Assembly: GCA_002372735.1 (NCBI GenBank) | Contig: DFIE01000134.1 | Coordinates: 1-15,804 of the forward strand | Direction: 5' to 3' | From: Clostridiales bacterium UBA3705 | GTDB lineage: Bacteria; Bacillota_A; Clostridia; Oscillospirales; Oscillospiraceae | DNA length: 15,804 nt | In this document: positions 15,401 through 15,804 of the stretch, piece after piece | How the letters are laid out: every line of letters begins with the position of its first letter | How positions within the stretch are numbered: the stretch's first letter is position 1 | Notes under the pieces: generated by a model | Told to the model about the DNA's origin: nothing | The model's database searches: none | The model's input: the letters and a program-made list of their open reading frames with translations, nothing else | Program-made: the position numbers and the translations under genes

Positions 15401-15804
15401 AAGCTGATATCCGCCGCAGCGATAAGCTTGCCGTCAACCTTGGCCTGGATCTCGTTGAGCGTGGCCGCATCAGTGACGCGGGTGACCACCATATCGGTGG
15501 CAGCGGGCAGGGCGCCGTTGGGGGCATCTACGTTGACGCTGACGCCCTCAGACTCGGCGTTGAAGCTCTGGGCGGGCTTTTCGGGGTCGATGGGGTCCTC
15601 GGGGGTGATGGGCTGGTCGGGATCCTCGGGCTCCTCGGGGTGAGAGGGCTCTTCCGGCGCAGTGGGATTCTCGGGGTTGGTAGGATCCTCGGGCTGGGTG
15701 GGATCCTCGGGGGTGGTGGGATTCTCGGGCTGGGTGGGCTGAGTGGGCTCGTCCCCGGTGGGGGCGGCGGCCAGAGCCTGGTCCAGCAGCATGATGATCT
15801 TGGC
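9478..15804 (-). CDS. Giant modular secreted/surface protein with InlB-type repeats, N-terminus beyond window
   Basis: At least 2108 residues; the frame is open through base 15804, so the ATG at 15792 is internal and the signal peptide lies upstream. Order along the protein: a Pxx spacer (15747-15568); a beta-sandwich-like domain ending YAKDFSVYAL (about 15567-15180); InlB B-type/Flg_new repeats with a GY.F.GW core and YA(R/K)W end (cores near 14455-14478, 13051-13080, 12796-12820, 11276-11301, 10979-11001); a Tyr/Trp-rich stretch (about 13932-13715); a beta-rich module (about 12237-11671) like those in the S8 protease; and a C-terminal segment (IYVDCGAVSWWLSD...) faintly like starch-binding folds. 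It stops at WKNYIP with no LPXTG, SLH domain or membrane helix. Such architectures are adhesin-like; adhesion is inference. Stretches near 11650-12250 and 13080-14290 are visibly AT-richer than the flanks. Confidence 0.9.
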   Translation of the reverse strand, partial: AKIIMLLDQALAAAPTGDEPTQPTQPENPTTPEDPTQPEDPTNPENPTAPEEPSHPEEPEDPDQPITPEDPIDPEKPAQSFNAESEGVSVNVDAPNGALPAATDMVVTRVTDAATLNEIQAKVDGKLIAAADISFSKDDIELEPEKAVEVRFSLDGLENLKHPTVVHVRDDGTVEYVNSEVVSINRGTQKAVRFYAKDFSVYALEDENPPALLTVNFYEADGTTLINVQAIRMDQLQRYIDENKPFVYDPGVPDLTATQSFEGWADKSDYSEEDHGYSVNEINDYIKNTYTVTSEAATLNYYAKVYEVRYVIYHDQAGAVLKTQSYHVAGTEGATTDVTVSMAYVGFKGEQNFAGWIPRDKVKVEGDYPVYKDGASDVVYMNDNTYPMSETIHVSPYLTTGNWLIFDNYIAQDADKTTGSYTSPVFYELGESTSAPAVPTRTGYRFGGWYKEDGFDKDAETGAVTNWHADGKFVFDSPLNQDTTIYARWIPDTTDYLVVFMVQNATDANDTDVSNNTYSYYAAVRRDWEWKDGAKKDVVTGDVVSAYTAGDINDASLETAMIPANNMYPKSVAQLGKYFTYSASNTGVSTVVDGGGTSVLYVYYDRKPVTFNIYYQPTYTQVTGTYNTTTAYYYKVGDYYYPLSYVADDNGYPHWYYQEYEWYWNTSYNRWYEWGPNDSSFRRIYTIPTFYTVSYAQTKQITALYGHPAEAGEWPTLSTQQTWYNVNHSMNTPYNPDAYTVDSYYIGEDDYTLNYYLGYAYKSNVEKNVHFYTQDPETGDWGVHWNDTTIDDAYNYMFGDRVGHRLYGLNVYQNSMSASEHFVSRPSNGVAYLRTTASDTQNSQGNTVYGIRNNDGYLYYELTQNHLVYRSKTGVVREETLRYGQSLTRFEHVDGDVNKDLYIPSDGGAEYYFDGWYADEGYQTPFVFDGKTMGASDINIYAKWTKMRFRVVCDPTGGEDIEPSAITFTGNQATTFRVDYGEQVQATSLNNAKRAGYTLLGWYLDEAGTIPFNFGEPVTDHIQNIDMEYKDAEASERQGTDPWNNNKAYNDADGEHDDVIGKLTIYAKWRQDPNGVVGINVKYDAVEGSGHFQTPDPVTGDTIIHDDNEIYTDRAQAYSQPASTPDDDDTYQFLYWEILDKDGNPTGRKAYPGQTWEVLLSDAKEEDLTESGTGSGSVPTRGKTRAKETVTVYSPVNSIETGVDYLIGYKNGNDVYLLMNWNTNLATPASHISGTDYYSFGIKAILDENGNVTGIDTSSFPNSIMGHVIWSFENGASGYYKIKSDTEGADNTIYYLRTYNNSTNYNDLYAGSAATYFHEYWQLVQNGNSYNLRLGNGQNSSNSRYRYITFIPTFSEYTNLFYAPTTATTYSNIQLYKATQIEVGPTEYPVTFNWKDENGNDQTQTINVEEFTAATAPEIPYQINDNGVQKIFSQWDNDYSYIEGETVVNAVYVELSSLKYTVTFRYRSGEDGETWLTTVVENVSHGSSAEALAPQVPDVSQYGYNFAGWDKNLDNITSNLTVNASYSQRPTKKYTVTLRAVYGLSSKEAKTHIYWYANNGTEEHNGAGARMENTGIDINEGVVIPKPQNFVTQTENGLTYVGHKFLGWARIDNNTGTEEKTHPELNSVNDCWLIWHPDTETYTVNKTKDTEFTGSADTAVAKVAADEMRPYHDMYAVWESHVFYVYHSSNGVLQAFDLPTSTEASGSMIGSFDITKLVSEGYLYGGYYKNYGGVNGEEVQKLTKSVGTSGWTAGTMISPNWTELAEMNTSDIASVGFQPYDGSSLTNGTKRFWTKADAYNADDGKRPEGYTAADVNGETMKPKADTIYYLKEVPDTYLHSKYAFVYTVEKVTDPNPQPGTDQVVKLDQFYYLTAVDDACYKTVGFRTGESYTAAEAVTSWSSNASLTPKFTIIQKACEPLGIPERSESITPASFTGISRGYLGVVRDDGVVANSGNLTMLPSWQTLDGVVVGNSPLDLTITSNDVTSKNSTIPKTEADNKIYVDCGAVSWWLSDNALVKIESYGKEEKDKVFETVTRIEGTNYFCFDKRDGQTGFRVFRYDSTGNSFWNKSVYIAFVDSKNFVSTFGVAPDNSDGTDNNNVTWKNYIP
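15568..15747 (-). repeat. Proline-rich Pxx spacer, 20 consecutive triplets
   Basis: Twenty successive P-x-x triplets, mostly PTx alternating with PE(N/D/E), as in PTTPEDPTQPEDPTNPEN. In DNA this appears as degenerate repeats of TCCTCGGG and TTCTCGGG type. Such spacers normally carry a surface protein through the cell wall. Here it lies between unseen N-terminal sequence and more than 2000 residues of repeat modules, rather than next to a C-terminal anchor. Confidence 0.85.

Overview
The window reads as accessory chromosomal DNA of a GC-rich, gut-type clostridium (Oscillospiraceae-like; inferred from protein style and composition, not from a marker gene). Every gene I can support lies on the minus strand, so transcription runs from high to low coordinates. 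No tRNA, rRNA, insertion sequence or CRISPR array was seen.

Region 1 (15804 to 9478): one giant secreted or surface protein whose N-terminus lies outside the window. It has a proline-rich spacer, a beta-sandwich-like domain, several InlB-type repeats ending in YA(R/K)W, a tyrosine/tryptophan-rich stretch and a C-terminus without LPXTG or membrane anchor. Base composition varies along the gene.

Region 2 (9404 to 8770): a small lipoprotein with a TTG start, then an acidic 83-residue protein whose Shine-Dalgarno overlaps the lipoprotein stop. Neither is a family I recognise.

Region 3 (8769 to 8383): about 390 bases without a convincing gene. It holds a string of hairpins with a possible closing long-range helix (candidate structured RNA or 3' UTR), a perfect 14-bp bidirectional terminator, and a near-consensus promoter (TTGACA, 17 bases, TATACT) placed so close to the next ATG that the transcript should be leaderless.

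Region 4 (8382 to 5994): a three-gene operon joined by two ATGA overlaps: an HPr-kinase-like ATPase, a PqqD-like protein and a nucleotidyltransferase-family protein. These families accompany peptide (RiPP) modification, for example in paeninodin-type lasso clusters, but no precursor, cyclase or radical SAM enzyme is in view.

Region 5 (5905 to 1): a very large secreted subtilisin-family (S8) cell-envelope protease, running off the window at its C-terminal end. It has a propeptide, an intact catalytic triad, an inserted PA domain, a C5a-peptidase-type Fn3 domain and two copies of a composite unit spaced exactly 376 residues apart at two anchor points. An 18-bp palindrome sits in its leader. The protease and the giant protein share a similar beta-rich module, suggesting both draw on the same pool of surface-protein parts.
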